Below, one piece after another: positions 11,776 through 24,102 of a stretch of DNA of 64,000 nt (its first letter is position 1; each line of letters starts with the position of its first letter). The stretch is from assembly GCA_963921825.1 (NCBI GenBank), contig OY997590.1:60502012-60566011 (forward strand). Direction: 5' to 3'. This DNA is from Erodium maritimum (lineage: Eukaryota > Streptophyta > Magnoliopsida > Geraniales > Geraniaceae). A model generated the notes under the pieces. That model was not told where the DNA came from, searched no databases, and saw only the letters and a program-made list of their open reading frames with translations. The translations under genes were made by a program, and so were the position numbers.

Positions 11776-12876
11776 GTATGTATGTACACATATAATATTC
11801 AAATATCGTGTCCTTAACTTGTTGTGGCCATTGGAGAAACCAGTCATCAATATAATTGCAAAATAATGAGTGTCCAGCGTGGATCTGTAACATATAAGAC
11901 GCTGTACCTTTGGGCTTTGGGGTCGTATTGTGGGGTAGCAAGTTTAGGCCTTGTTTGGGTGTAACTTAGTTTAATGAGTCAATTGGCACTTGGATGGGTG
12001 GTTTGGGTCCGTAATGCCAAACAATGGGGGGAGTCTTCAATGAAAACGTTGCTTTCTCCACATTCTGAGACCCATAATTTCTGTGCATTTTGTAGAAGCT
12101 ATCTGTGTCACACCTTAAAGGAATGTCTTGCAGAAAGCAAAGTGTATTGAGGGTGTTGAAGATCCAACGACAATAAAGAGAGCAGAGAAAAGGAAAGAAG
12201 ACGACACTGCTCATGCAACTTGAGCTCCCAAACCTCACCAAAGTTACGAGTCAACCATGGTTTCCCCAATAAGAACCCCAAAAATATGATAAATTGAGAT
12301 ACTAAAATCAATCATTCTAAAGAGGCCGACCTGTGGATAGGGGTAGGCATCCGTCCAGGACTGGCACAGGTGACCGGATTGGAACCTCCAATTCCTTAAT
12401 TTCACAAGTCCCGATCGATTTTATTTTTTACCGGACTAGTGATCTAGTTTTGGGCCGCTGATTGTTCTTCGAAATTAGGCCAAAATACATTTCATATTTC
12501 ATTTTAAAGATCAGAACCTGCACAATAATCATAAACATTTCATCCCAAATTTCATACATACATCAAACTAAATCTGCTAAAAAAAATTACCTTTAAGTAA
12601 TACCTTAAATAAGATAAAATAAAAGGTTTGGAATACAAATCAGATTCTTTTGATTGAACACACAACTTTGGAAATTGCACTTAGTAAAAAAAAATTAAAA
12701 AAAAAACAAATTAACTTCCATTCCCTCCTACTGATTCTTCACTTCATTTTCCAAAAGGTAAGGTATCTACCATAGAAAATGAAATAATCAATATATTAAA
12801 TTGAACTTCTTGCGATTGACTACAGAGAAAACAAATTACAATGTATTTAAATATCAATATTACATCGCACATTTTT
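11776..12876. other. Spacer, possible hAT MITE end
   Basis: AT-rich spacer. TAGGGGTAGGCATCCGTCC at 12338 resembles the left end of hAT-type MITEs, but no matching right end was found. No gene was recognised. Confidence 0.35.
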
Positions 12877-12887
12877 AGTGTTCTCAA

Positions 12888-14852
12888 GGGAATATAAGGA
12901 AAAAAAATGCCCCCCCTCCACCAGCCGGCTCAAGCCGTCTCGCCGTATGCGATGTCGTTTCCTCTCCAGTGTTATGGCTCAACAACCTTCTCCCGGTAAT
13001 TTGTCCCGATCTCTCCATCCCGACGTCTTGATCCCAACGACGATCCTTCCTCCATTGGATTCATTGTCCTTGCTCTCGCCGTTCCACATCCCTTTCCCTA
13101 ATCAACCTCCATCGTCTCTAATTTCGCCATCAATATATCCACCTCTTTGGTTCCCACCATCTATGGAAATGGTAGCTTTCGATCATAGAGGACAACCTCC
13201 GACCCAGCCGAAGACTCGCTGAGGCCAACCTCCCAAACAGGTGACTGAGGCCTCCCTTCCAATCGTTCTATCTCAAGATAGGGTTGCCGTGGGGCATAAG
13301 CTACCGGCCGGAGTGACAACCTGGACCTTCGCAGTTGGGACTGACGCCCTTCCGAATGCGGATCGCATCCCCTCCATCCCTGCCATCCCAGTGCCCCGAT
13401 TTCTTCTCCATCAAAACGAAGCCTTCCTCCTGATGTCTGCAGCGCGGGAAGGGATCTTGTCCCCACTTCCGCCCCTCGAACACCACCTCATTTTCTCGGG
13501 CCGGCAGACCCTGACTCACCAGTTCAGACACTTCAAGAAAGTCTTTCGGGTTGCTCATTGGGATATGAGGAACCCTTGGAGATTACCATCACCGATACAA
13601 CAATTGACCCGGCTGTGATGTCCTATCAGTAGTTTGGGATGATTGGCCGCCTCCTACCTGACCCCCATCCCCGCAAGGACACACTGTTTCGGATCCTCAT
13701 CGAGTCATGAGGCGCTTCGGCAATAGGCCTAGTGATCAAAGACATCTCTCCGGGTGTTTTTGGTTTCTACCTTGCACGGAGCGAGGAACGGGTTTGGGTT
13801 CGCCTGCATGAACCGTGGTGTTTTGAGGGTCACTCGTTGATGTTGGAAGAGAGACCTCCCGGCCTTAGACCGACTTCAGCTCTAAGTTCACGCCCATGGC
13901 CTCCTACCTTGCGTCAGTACCAAGACAACGGGGGAGAAGATCGGGGCTGCTTTGGGGGCCACAATGGATGTCCTATGTGATGAATATGGGCAATGCTAGG
14001 GCGGAACAGTTCGGGTGCATTACTGGCACTCCCTGGACCATCCTCTCTGTCGACATTTGCGTCTCCGCTTCCTGGAGTTTAAGGATCCGATCACTTCCAC
14101 TCTCACCTATACAAAGCTCCCATTTTTTTTATGGGAATTGTGGACGTATCGGTCACATCCCTTCAGCACGCGACCGCGAGGTACCGGGAATCCACAACTT
14201 TGATAAGTCCTTGCTGCACTATCGGAAGGAGAGGAAGGATAGGGTATACGCCACGAAGTGGAAGAAAATGGAGCGCGTCCTGTCGGGGTTTGCTCCACTG
14301 ACACATGACACTGCACCTAAGTCCACCTCACATCGAGGACGGGACCCTACCATGTCCCATGACACCGCACCTAATGGGTGTGCTTATGGGCCATTGGTAG
14401 GGGGACCATCCTGGACTAGTCCGGTTGGGGCACTCACAGGAATGTCGGGAATGAAGAGGGACTCGGCAAGAGAGGCTCGGAAAGATCAGGCGAGGGTTGG
14501 TAAACAGCCTCGCAAGGTTAAATGAGTACACCTGCAGGCTTCAGGGACGACTGGAATGCATCCATGAGACAAACATGTCCTTCCTTCACCACTGACGACC
14601 ATAGGTTCGGTTTTACATCAGAAGAAACGTGTCGCCTTCGGGGGACCCAATGGTATACAGGCCCTACCTTGAGCAGTGTTCGTCAGTCTTTCTTAGTTTT
14701 CAGTTGGATTTTCATTTATGTTTTAGTCAGCCCTAGTTGCACCTCTTTAGAACGTCTTCGACGTTTATTTACTTTAAGAGTTAGTTGTTTGTCCTCAAAC
14801 ATTATTAGCTCTTTTTGAAAATAATGAAAGTTTCCTTTTACTACAAAAAAAA
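12888..14852 (+). mobile_element. ORF1-only LINE-like retroposon with poly(A) and TSD
   Basis: A decayed plus-strand coding region runs from about 12878 to 14530. Frames around 13640-13860 read IGRLLPDPHPRKDTLFRILI and PWCFEGHSLMLEERPPG, a DUF4283-like domain. Around 13930-14210 come EKIGAALGATMDVLCDEYG, HLRLRFLEFKDPITSTLTYT and a damaged zinc knuckle (YGNCGRIGH), followed by a basic, low-complexity tail. A 3' non-coding part ends in a short A run at 14845-14853. The flanks AGTGTTCTCAA (12877-12887) and AGTGTTATCAA (14853-14863) differ at one base and fit a target-site duplication. No endonuclease or reverse transcriptase is present between them, so this is either an ORF1-only nonautonomous element or an internally deleted LINE. 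Several frameshifts and stops show it is dead. Confidence 0.7.
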
Positions 14853-14863
14853 AGTGTTATCAA

Positions 14864-15234
14864 AATGGTATTGATTAGAGTTTGTAAGTCTACATTGGTA
14901 TTGGATAGTTTTTGTCGGGAAGATTTTTGAGTGGTGTTAGTGTTATTAAAATAATGATAATTTTTTCAATTTGAAAAGTATCTTTGATTATTTTAGTAAT
15001 ATAATTTAAAATTGTAGTATATTTGATTATGTATTAGTCAAATATTTTTAATATATTTCATTATTTTATTTATATTTAAAAATTTGTTAGTGGCATATCT
15101 TAAAATAAATTTCGGAATCCGTTTCTGAGACAAATTTAAAAATTTACTTTAAAGTATGTCACAGGAAGAATACATGTGAACCTCGATATAGTTAACAAAA
15201 TTCAATTTCTTTTGGGAATAACAAATCGATGACA
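14864..15234. other. AT-rich spacer
   Basis: AT-rich sequence between two transposons; nothing recognised. Confidence 0.4.
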
Positions 15235-15245
15235 TAAATATAAAT

Positions 15246-16196
15246 GGGTAAACTTTACCTCACTATCCTAAAAATATTTGCGTTTCGTCTCACTACCCTA
15301 ACCAAACTTTGTTGCACATCACTACAACGAAACTTTTAGTTGCGCTTTCATACCCACCGTCAACTTGACATCCATTTTTGAATGGAAAATGGTAAAAAGT
15401 CCAAAATACCCCTCACAAACACTCAAATTTTCGAAAGCATGCCATTGGTTTTCAAAACTTCTTTTTATATATTTATTTTATATAAATCGTTTTTATTTTA
15501 AAAAATCAGATTTTATTTTTTAAAATTTAGCTTTTATTTAAAATATTCAATTTTTATTTTTAAAAATCGATTTAAAAAAAACAAAATTAGCTTTTATTTT
15601 TAAAAATCATTTTTTTTTCAAAAGTTAGCTTTTATTTTTAAAAATCAGATTTTATTATTTAAAAAAATCAATTTTTATTTTTCAAAAATCAGAATTTATT
15701 TTTAAAAAACCAGTTTTGTTTTCTAAAGAAGGGACGTATTTGAAAACTGCTTTTTTTTAAAAAAAAACTGATTTTTAAAAAATAAAAGCTAATTTTTTAA
15801 AAATAAATTGATTTTTAAAAATAAATTTTGATTTTTTAAATAAAAGCTAAATTTTAAAAAATAAAATCTGATTTTTTAAATAAAATATTAATTTTTAAAA
15901 TAAAACTAATTTTTTAAAAATAAAATCTGATTTTTTTAAGAATAAACTGAATTTTAAAAAAAAAATATATATAAAAAGAATTTTTGAAAACCAATGGCAT
16001 GCTTTTGAAAATTTGAGTGTTAGTGAGGGGTATTTTAGACTTTTTACCATTTTCCATCCAAAAATGGATGTCAAGTTGATGGCGGGTATGAAAGTGCAAC
16101 TAAAAGTTTCACTAGGGTAGTGAGGTGCAACAAAGTTTGGTTAGGGTAGTGAGACGAAACGCAAGTATTTTTAGGGTAGTGAGGTGAAGTTTACCC
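15246..16196. mobile_element. Mutator-like foldback MITE, 0.95 kb
   Basis: The left arm GGGTAAACTTTACCTCACTA is repeated in inverted form at the right end, and pairing continues for several hundred bases through CTCACTACCCTAACCAAACTTTGTTG, the CATTTTTGGATG segments and an extremely A/T-rich core of TTTTTAAAAAT blocks. The whole element folds into one long hairpin. It is flanked by TAAATATAA at 15235-15243 and 16197-16205, an exact 9-bp duplication as made by Mutator-type transposases; two extra bases (AT) lie between the left copy and GGG. It is non-coding. Confidence 0.8.
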
Positions 16197-16374
16197 TAAA
16201 TATAATACAAAGTACATACTATTACCTCAAAATTGGTTCTAAAAAAGACATGACAAATTAACTATCAGTCCAAACTAGGTGAGTGAGAGCATCAGCATTG
16301 CTTCACTGCTAGGCTAGCGCGAAAGACACGGCAACAAAACACATGGGCTGCGTGTGGCAGGGCAAGCTTACGGG

Positions 16375-16940
16375 TAGGGTGGGCATTAGGTGGTTAACCA
16401 CCCAATGGAACCCTTTACGAACCCAACCCGATATTACCGGTTTGACATATGTTGGAACCAATCCCAACCCATAAACCATTTTTTTACAGTGAAACCAACC
16501 AGTTCATTAACCGGTTGGTTAGTGGTTTTAACCAACCAACCACTTTACTACATGTAAGTACAAATTTAGATACCAATAACGATACACATATTTCTATTTC
16601 AAGCCAAAACATATTACTACATTTTGCAAATTAAAAGAAAAATTACATATAAGTCATCGTGTTCTATGTTAACAATCCGTGTGACACAAAAGAGTGCTCA
16701 TGGATCATTCATCTTTATCAGATCAGTGGTTATTATGAAGCCACATGTATATGGTGAACCGACAACCAACCCGATTGGTTAACCGATGGTTTGGCGTTTC
16801 AAGAACCGACAACCAACCGTTAATTTTCTGGTTCGATCGTCAAGAACCCGCAACCAACTGTTAACTTTCTGGTTTCGGGTTTTCCGGTGCGGTTGGTGGT
16901 GGTTGGTTTTAGCGGTTTTGGTTTTTTTTGCCCACCCCTA
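16375..16940. mobile_element. hAT-type MITE, 566 bp
   Basis: Ends TAGGGTGGGCA and TGCCCACCCCTA are near-perfect inverted repeats, flanked by CTTACGGG (16367-16374) and CTTACGGC (16941-16948), an 8-bp duplication with one change. Subterminal AACCAACC/GGTTGGTT repeats are typical of hAT MITEs. It lies inside another possible MITE whose left end, GAGCATCAGCATTG, is at about 16287; that element's right end was not found. Confidence 0.8.
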
Positions 16941-16949
16941 CTTACGGCC

Positions 16950-18150
16950 CGGAGCCACTACCACCTCATGGGCCGGCCAATTGTTTCCCTTTTTATAAAA
17001 TAGTATTATTTAAGAGTAAAATTTATAGAGATGGACATGTGTCATGTTGTGGGCTGCCATGTATGTTAATATTACGATTTTTTTTTTCAAATATTAAAAC
17101 CAGAAAGTTTGATATTTTTAACTTGAGGATTATAAATTTTGATTATTTTTTTGAAACAGACGACGACGGTTTTTCATTAATCATAATAATTAATAGTTAT
17201 ACAGCCTAGGTGAATAACCCTGAGTTCTAGAATGTGGCAGAATCTCCTGTAAGTAATCCGACTCTCGTGGTCATGTAGAAAGAGTCTAACATGCCTCTTA
17301 GACAAATATAATGTAAAACTCCATTTACCCATGACCAAAATCCAAATCCTAAAACAACATATAACCAAAATAACGAACCATAATGGTACTTATTGAAACA
17401 GAAAAAATCAAAACAGAGGATCCTGTAGTGATACCCTTTTTTCTTCCTCCTTGAGCTAAAAAATAAGCGATGCCCGTTCTTCTAAGATCCATAGCTTTCT
17501 TGGTGAGGCAGTTTTCAACTGTCAACCTCTAGTCTTGATTCATCGTGATAACCCTATTTATGATGTCGTGGAAAGATACACTCTCTTACCGTCTCGCCAC
17601 CCAGATCCCAAACCCATTGGTCGAATGCTCCTGATCGGTCTTTAATCATTGTCCTCTGTTGGCCACCACATGAAAGACGCTAGCTACTGGAAGAGAAGAG
17701 ATACGTACGTAATATTTACTGAAAAAGGAGAGCTTTTGAGGGACGGGGGGGGAAGACTCTTCTCTTGAGAGGATGATGGCCCGAAAGAGGTGGATCAACG
17801 GAGCCGACGACTGAGTTTGGTAGGGAGGTCATGACGGCAGCGGCCAAAAGAGCAAAACCCTAGTCTCTCAAATTGTTAATACTAAACAACCTACTTAATT
17901 TTGGATGAAATGATTTTTTTTTATGTTTTCTTACTTTCAATACTAAAAAAAGTTGACATTTAAAATCTCATATTTTAACTAAAGATTGTGCCACAAAAAA
18001 CTATTTCCAAAGTGGATTGTCTCCCTCTCCCATCGTCTCTGTGCGTCGTAACCGTCAACTGATTCACGCCATCACCACCACTACTTTCCGCCTCCGCCTG
18101 CTAACAGCCGCCTACTCTCTCCTACTGCAACATTCAATCCGCACCAATCG
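16950..18150. other. Unrecognised sequence
   Basis: AT-rich parts alternate with a more GC-rich block (about 17450-17870). The minus strand of that block has a short leader-like frame starting MTSLPNSVVGSVDPPLS that stops quickly. It could be the 5' part of a minus-strand retroposon. No domain was recognised. Confidence 0.3.
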
Positions 18151-19834
18151 AACGACCAAATTTGGCTAAGCCTGACAATCACCAGGCCAACCACCACCAA
18201 TGGCCGCTCCCCGACAAGCTCCCCCGCCCTCAGCCTATTGTCGTTGTTGGACCATCTTCATCCTATTGTACCACGCATCCTCCAGGGAGCCTTACCCCAC
18301 TGCTTTCACTGGGAATATGGAGACACACCACTCCAGATGAGTCGTGTTTCCTTCCTGATGAACAAGAACGAGTTGGGGTTTCATGTCATTCAGATAATTC
18401 CTATCGATGTGTTTGATCACGCAAACATTGATATTGTGTATAAAGTGGGTGATGGGTCTAAGTCTGGTCAGTATCAGGAAGGAGCCTTGGTCGGTTTCGT
18501 TTTTCCATAATGATATTTTAGTTCGCAGGATTGGTTTTGTGAGGTGGTTAGGTAGACTCTATGATCCGCTGGTTAAATTTGGCACCTGTTACCATAAGGC
18601 TCCTGCTCCTACTACATTTGAAGCTCTTCCTTCTGTACAAGTCCTTGTTCTTGTGGAAGTTGTTGAAGCTCCACTTCCAGTTGAAGTTATTGCTTATGTT
18701 CATGTGAAAGCTCCTATTGATGACCTACTAGTTGTTGTAGAACAACGTACAACTCGCAACTACGAGATATAAATTTTCATCAATATTCCAACACAGACGC
18801 GTAGTCCACCTCCAACTCTTGATATAGATTATCTTTTTGCAACAGCTCAAGTAGCAACTCCAATTCTATCCTTTGGGAATCAAATTTCCATCTATTTCTC
18901 TATTGTAAAGCAGTGGCGGACCATGGGGATTTGGCCGACTTGGATCACTGATGTTGTCGTATATAGAGGGACCGAAATGATAGATAGCCCAACTCCGATA
19001 AGGGAGATCCGGGAGGGGATATGGGCATTCCAACCTCCTCAGCTGGGATCAGGGGGAAGTTTAACGACGAGGGAAGGCCATCACGGACCACTAACCACAA
19101 CTCCTGCTGGCCAACACAACTAGGCGAGGTCTGCTACATAACCTCGCCGGGTCCAATCAATATGAAGACAAAAAACGAGGTGTGTGTGGGGACATACACC
19201 TCGCCCTACCATAGTCGGAACAAGCTCGACCCCCTAACTCCCCCACTTCCTAGGCTACTCCCTAGATGCCCGCTACCCTCTCAAGCGCCCCTGATCCTTT
19301 GTTGCAGGTATTTTCTGGTCGATACAGGAAGTGACAATCACTGACGTACTATATTCTACCTACCAACTCGAGGTACTAGTCTCACCATAGTTATCTCTAG
19401 CACAATTGGACAATCTATTATAGAGTTAGCGTTTGATGTCTACGGACTAGAACCTAAACTTACTATTTACTTTTCTAGTTATTTCTATTATGTTCACTTT
19501 TTCTCCATCTCATAAAGACTCCCTCATTTGCTAAAGAAAAAACTGATTTTTTTTAAATATATATATTTACTATAAATTCCTCAATAAAATCATCCCCCTA
19601 ATGGAGTTATATATTTTTTTAAATAAAATCATATATTTTTGTCTTAATAAAACCATTTTTTTTGTTTGGGGGAGAAATCAAATAGAAACCACCTCTTAAC
19701 CTACTAACCATGAGAACCAATCCAACCCATCCATTTTAAGAATAAATGGATGAGATATAATTGAGTTGTTGACTGTAAAAACACAACACTTTTTAATAAG
19801 TGGTAGGGTTTTTTTAGTAAAACTATCATATTAC
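18151..19834 (+). other. Unrecognised coding-like relic
   Basis: Overlapping short plus-strand frames at 18162-18772 look like one frameshifted coding region. Read across frames it includes LHPIVPRILQGALPHCFHWE and RRIGFVRWLGRLYDPLVKFG. A later frame (19021-19344) ends YFLVDTGSDNH, reminiscent of the D-T-G active site of a retroelement aspartic protease. I cannot assign a family; a decayed retroelement gag-protease region is one possibility. From about 19380 it turns into AT-rich spacer. Confidence 0.25.
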
Positions 19835-20808
19835 TTTTTTATTACCGATTCACTAATTTAATTTTTTCCGCTTCGTTTGAACTCCGATTGACTTCAAACT
19901 TGGGCCAATATTTTTGTTTTTTCAAGGGCTTTCTATCAAGATCAGTCGTGAATATATTTTGAAGCACGGAATTTTTTTATTTTGGGGCTGATTTAAAAAA
20001 AATTATACCTAGGTAATTTTTATCAACACTTTACACTAGGTTTATCAACATTTTACATTGTTTTTATCAACACTGAACACTAGGTTTATCACCTCATTTT
20101 TTAAAACTAAACATGATTTAATTTTTTCCGCTTCGTTTGAACTCTGATTGGCTTCAAACTTGCTTCAATATCTTTGTTTTTTCAAGGGTTTTCTATCAAG
20201 ATCGGTGGTGATATGTTTTAAAGAAAGAAAATTATTTCGGGGATGATTTAAAAAGAAATTATATTTGGGTTTTTTTTATCAACACTTTACATTGGTTTTA
20301 TCAATACTTTACTCTGTTTTTATCAACACTGAACACTATTTTTATCACCTCATTTTCTAAAACCGAACATGATTTTTATCAACTCATCACATGTTTTTTA
20401 TGAACACTAAGCACTAGTTTTATCAACACTAAACACTATGTTTATCACTAAATTACATGTGCTTTATCACCCCCATCACATGTTTTTTTATCAACACTAA
20501 ACTCTAGTTTATCACACTTATTATCAAAATTGAACACGCTTTTTATCACCTTAGTACATGTTACTTTATCAACATTTAGCACTAGTTTGATACCCCGATA
20601 TAAAATATTTATTAGTGAAGATTTATCAACACTCAACATTATTTTTATCACCCCGATATAACTTTTTATTTTCGTGCATCAAAATATATTCATGATTGAT
20701 CTTGATTTAAAGCCCTTGGAAAAAGAAAAATATTGGTGCAAGTTTGAAGCTAATCAGAGTTCAAACGAAGCGGGAAAAATTAAATTAGTGAATTGGTAAA
20801 AAAAAAAA
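19835..20808. repeat. Foldback element with TTTATCAACACT repeats
   Basis: Arms of about 150 bp pair: the left arm begins at ATTCACTAATTTAATTTTTT and contains CCGCTTCGTTTGAACTC; the right arm ends with the inverse AACGAAGCGGGAAAAATTAA. A second, direct copy of the left arm lies at about 20113-20230. Between the arms, TTTATCAACACT/TTTATCACC modules recur many times. No target duplication is clear. A fragment of the same repeat type occurs at 33680-33790, so this is a dispersed family. It is non-coding. Confidence 0.65.
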
Positions 20809-20809
20809 T

Positions 20810-23690
20810 ATGGACACTTGTCCACATGGCACCATGCTATTACAATTATGCTCTTACTAATAGAATTGGTATGAATCGTGTTTTGTATTTCGTTCATGTT
20901 CTCTACATATGCAAGGTATTATCCACATTCAAATATAAACTAAGGATAAGATACCTATTCAAATACAACATTTTAATGTATATACTGCTAACAGATTGAG
21001 ATATGCTAACACACCCCCATAGTTAGAGCGGAAGGTTCACGAACGTTCAGACTATTACGAAAATCAACGAATAGAAAGTGAGGTACTCCTTTGGTGAATA
21101 TATCTGCAATCTGAGAGCGAGTAGGAACATGAAGAAGACGAATATGACCACGAGCAACCTTCTCCCGAATATAATGAATATCAAGCTCAATGTGTTCAGT
21201 GCGCTGATGCTGAATAGGGTTCCCAGTGCGGTATATGGCGCTGATGCTGAACAGGGTTCCCAGTGAGGTATATGGCGCTGATATTATCACACTAGACCAA
21301 AGTGGCATGAGAAATTGGACAATGAAGCTCTAATAGTAGGTTGTGAACCCAACATGATTTAGACACCACCTGAGCAACTCCACGATATTTGGCCTCAGTA
21401 CTAGATCGCGAGACTGTAGGCTGGCGTTTAGAGGACCAAGAGATAAGGTTATCCCCCAAAAAATGCAATATTCGGATGTAGATTAACGAGTATCAGGACA
21501 GCTTGCCCAGTCAGCATCTGTGTAGGTAATGAGGTTCGTAGATGAAGCTGCATATAAATGAAGACCCATATGTAAGGATCCCTGAATGTAGCGAATGATA
21601 CCCTTATGGGCTCCCATGTGACCAACACGAGGATCATGCATGTGAAGGCACACCTGCTGAACAGCATACACAATGTTGGGACGGGTGAAGGTGAGATATT
21701 GCAAAGCTCCAGCAAGACTTCTATACAAAGTCGGATCAGAGAATGGATCACCGGCCAAGGCGCTCAACTTGCCTTTTGAGTCAACTGGGGTGGACGATGG
21801 AGAAAAAGAGTCCATGTCAGCCCTATGAATGATGTCCTCAGCGTACTTCCGTTCAGAGAGGAATAGACCACCTGGATGATGAGTGACCGCGATGCCCAAA
21901 AAGTAAGACAGAGGACCAAGATCCGTCATGGCAAACTCGGAGGCTAAACGCTCCATAATAGATAGGCGAAGCGAGTCACTAGAGGTAGTGAGAATGATGT
22001 TATCCACATAGAGGAGCAGAAAAGTCGTGTCAGACCCTTGGCGATAAATGAATAAAGAGTGATCTGTCTTGCTGTGAAAAATCCGATAGTGGCGACATAA
22101 TCAGTGAAACGTTGATACCATGCTCGAGGAGCCTGCTTAAGACCATATAGTGATCAGCGAAGGAGACAGACATAATCGGGATGTGTAATATTGTGAAAAC
22201 CCTACGGCTGATGCATATAGACAATTTCAGTCAAAGCACCATGTAAGAATGCATTCTTAACGTCCAACTGGTGAATAGGACGCGACCGGGAGAGCGCAAT
22301 ACTTAAAATAGTCTGGATGGTAGCTTGTTTAACAACGGGGCTAAAAGTCTCAGTGCAATCCACGCCAACTTGCTGAGAGCTCCCATCACCTACAAGACGA
22401 TCTTTATAACACTCAAAAGAACCGTCAGAACGAACTTTATGACGAAAAATCCACATAGACCTAACAATGATAGCAGTACGGGGACGAGGTACAAGCTCCC
22501 ACGTATTATTTTTAATCAGAGCATCATACTCGTCACGCATGGCAAGGCGCCAACGTGGGCCACATAGTACATCCTTGGCTGATTTAGGAACTGGAGATGG
22601 ATGGTGGAGGCAGGAAGGTTAAATAAAGTACAAGGTTTGACAATTCCGGACCGTGACTGGGTTTGCATAAGGTGAATTGGTGGGGGAGGAGCAGTAGGCA
22701 CGTCAGGCACATGATGATGAGAGGCTGGAGTGGTCGTATCCGAAGAGCAAGCGAACGACTCCATGGACACCGGGGAAGCATGTGGCATAAGTGGAGATGG
22801 AGGAGTAGTTCTGAGAGATGGGATATGGCCGGTACAGTGTGGTGCTGAAAAAAGAGGGGTAGAGATGTCCAAAAAATCATAAGCATTAGGTGAGGTGGGT
22901 TTAGTAGCAAAGAGAAATACCGTTTCGTCAAAGATAACATGTCGTGCAATAATGATGCGATTCGTCGTTGGGTCAAAACATAAGAATCCACGATGCTAAG
23001 ACGGAAAACCCAAGAAAATACATGCAATAGAACGAGCCTGCAGTTTGTGAATCGAAACGGCGGGAAGAAGAGGAAAACAAGTGCACCTAAATATACGTAA
23101 GTGATCATATGATGGAATGCGAGAGAATAAATAGTGTGTGTGAGTGACGAATTTAAGAGACTTAGAATGAAGGATATTATGCAAATAAGTAGACATGGAC
23201 AAAGCAAAATGCCATAGATTATGAGGGACCGATGAATGTACCTGAAGCGTACGAACAATATTATTGATAGTGAGAAATTTACGTTCTGCGCGTCCATTTT
23301 GAGGCGAAGTATACGGACAGGAGAACCGGAGGATCATGCCAAAATCCGTGTAGAGTTTCTGAATGGACCCATTGTCGAACTCCTTCTCGTTGTCACATTG
23401 GAAGGCTTTGATGGAAAAACCAAACTGAGTACGGACATAAGAGTGGAAAGATTGAAAAACAGAATATACTTCAGATTTAGCATGTAACGGAAAAGTCCAT
23501 ACAAAATTAGTAAAATCATCCACCAACAATAAATAATAACGATGCCCTGCAGAACTTAAAACCGGTGATGTTCACAAGTACCCATGAACAATGTCAAAGG
23601 GAGCAAAAGTACAAGAGCGAGACAACTGAAATGGTAATTTAATGTTTTTCCCAAGTGCACAAGACTGACAAAAAGAACTAGAATGGGATC
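20810..23690 (-). mobile_element. Ty1/copia polyprotein remnant with partial 3' LTR
   Basis: Order on the minus strand: GAG-pre-integrase tail (KNIKLPFQLSRSCTFAPFD, near 23640), integrase (23529-22996; CDNEKEFD and SPQNGRAERK give the D and E of the catalytic triad), a variable linker, reverse transcriptase (22540-22202; PIHQLDVKNAFLHGALTE), and RNase H/C-terminal pol (22007-21006; DLGPLSYFLGI, TPVDSKGKLSALAGDP, TDADWASCP, ADIFTKG). The usual YVDD box reads YVDN at about 22000-22013. Frames are broken several times. The purine tract GGGGGTG near 21012 precedes TGTTAGCATATC, which would begin the 3' LTR at about 21009; that LTR runs into the foldback at 20808. The 5' part is missing where the LINE at 23690 begins. 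Confidence 0.9.
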
Positions 23691-24102
23691 CACACCGGAC
23701 CAAATTATTACGGCGAACAGCTTCAAGCTATTCTCACTCTATTCGGGAGCATGTCGGGCCAAGTTATCAACAAAGCTAAGTCCTCAACATTTTATAGCAC
23801 AAATACTATGCCAACGGACCGAGTCATATGTTGTACCACGTTGGGTATCCCAAAAATTTATCAAGCCTCAATGTATTTAGGGGTACCAAACATGCAGGGA
23901 AGAAGAAAGGGCCAAAGTTTGCAATTTGTGTGTGACCGTCTCCTAGCAAAAATTGGGACGTGGGATGGGAAAATGATTTCGGCCGGTGGAAATGTGGTCA
24001 TGGTTCGGTTGGTCCTATAGGCCCTCCCCATTTATGCCATGAACGTTTTCCTCCTCCCGAAGGGCTCGATCAACCAAATACATGTGGCACTAGCTAGGTA
24101 CT

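Noticed and set aside
22584-23297. 237-aa minus-strand frame
   Set aside because: It is an alternative frame across the integrase and linker of the decayed copia element; the conserved residues lie in the other frame.
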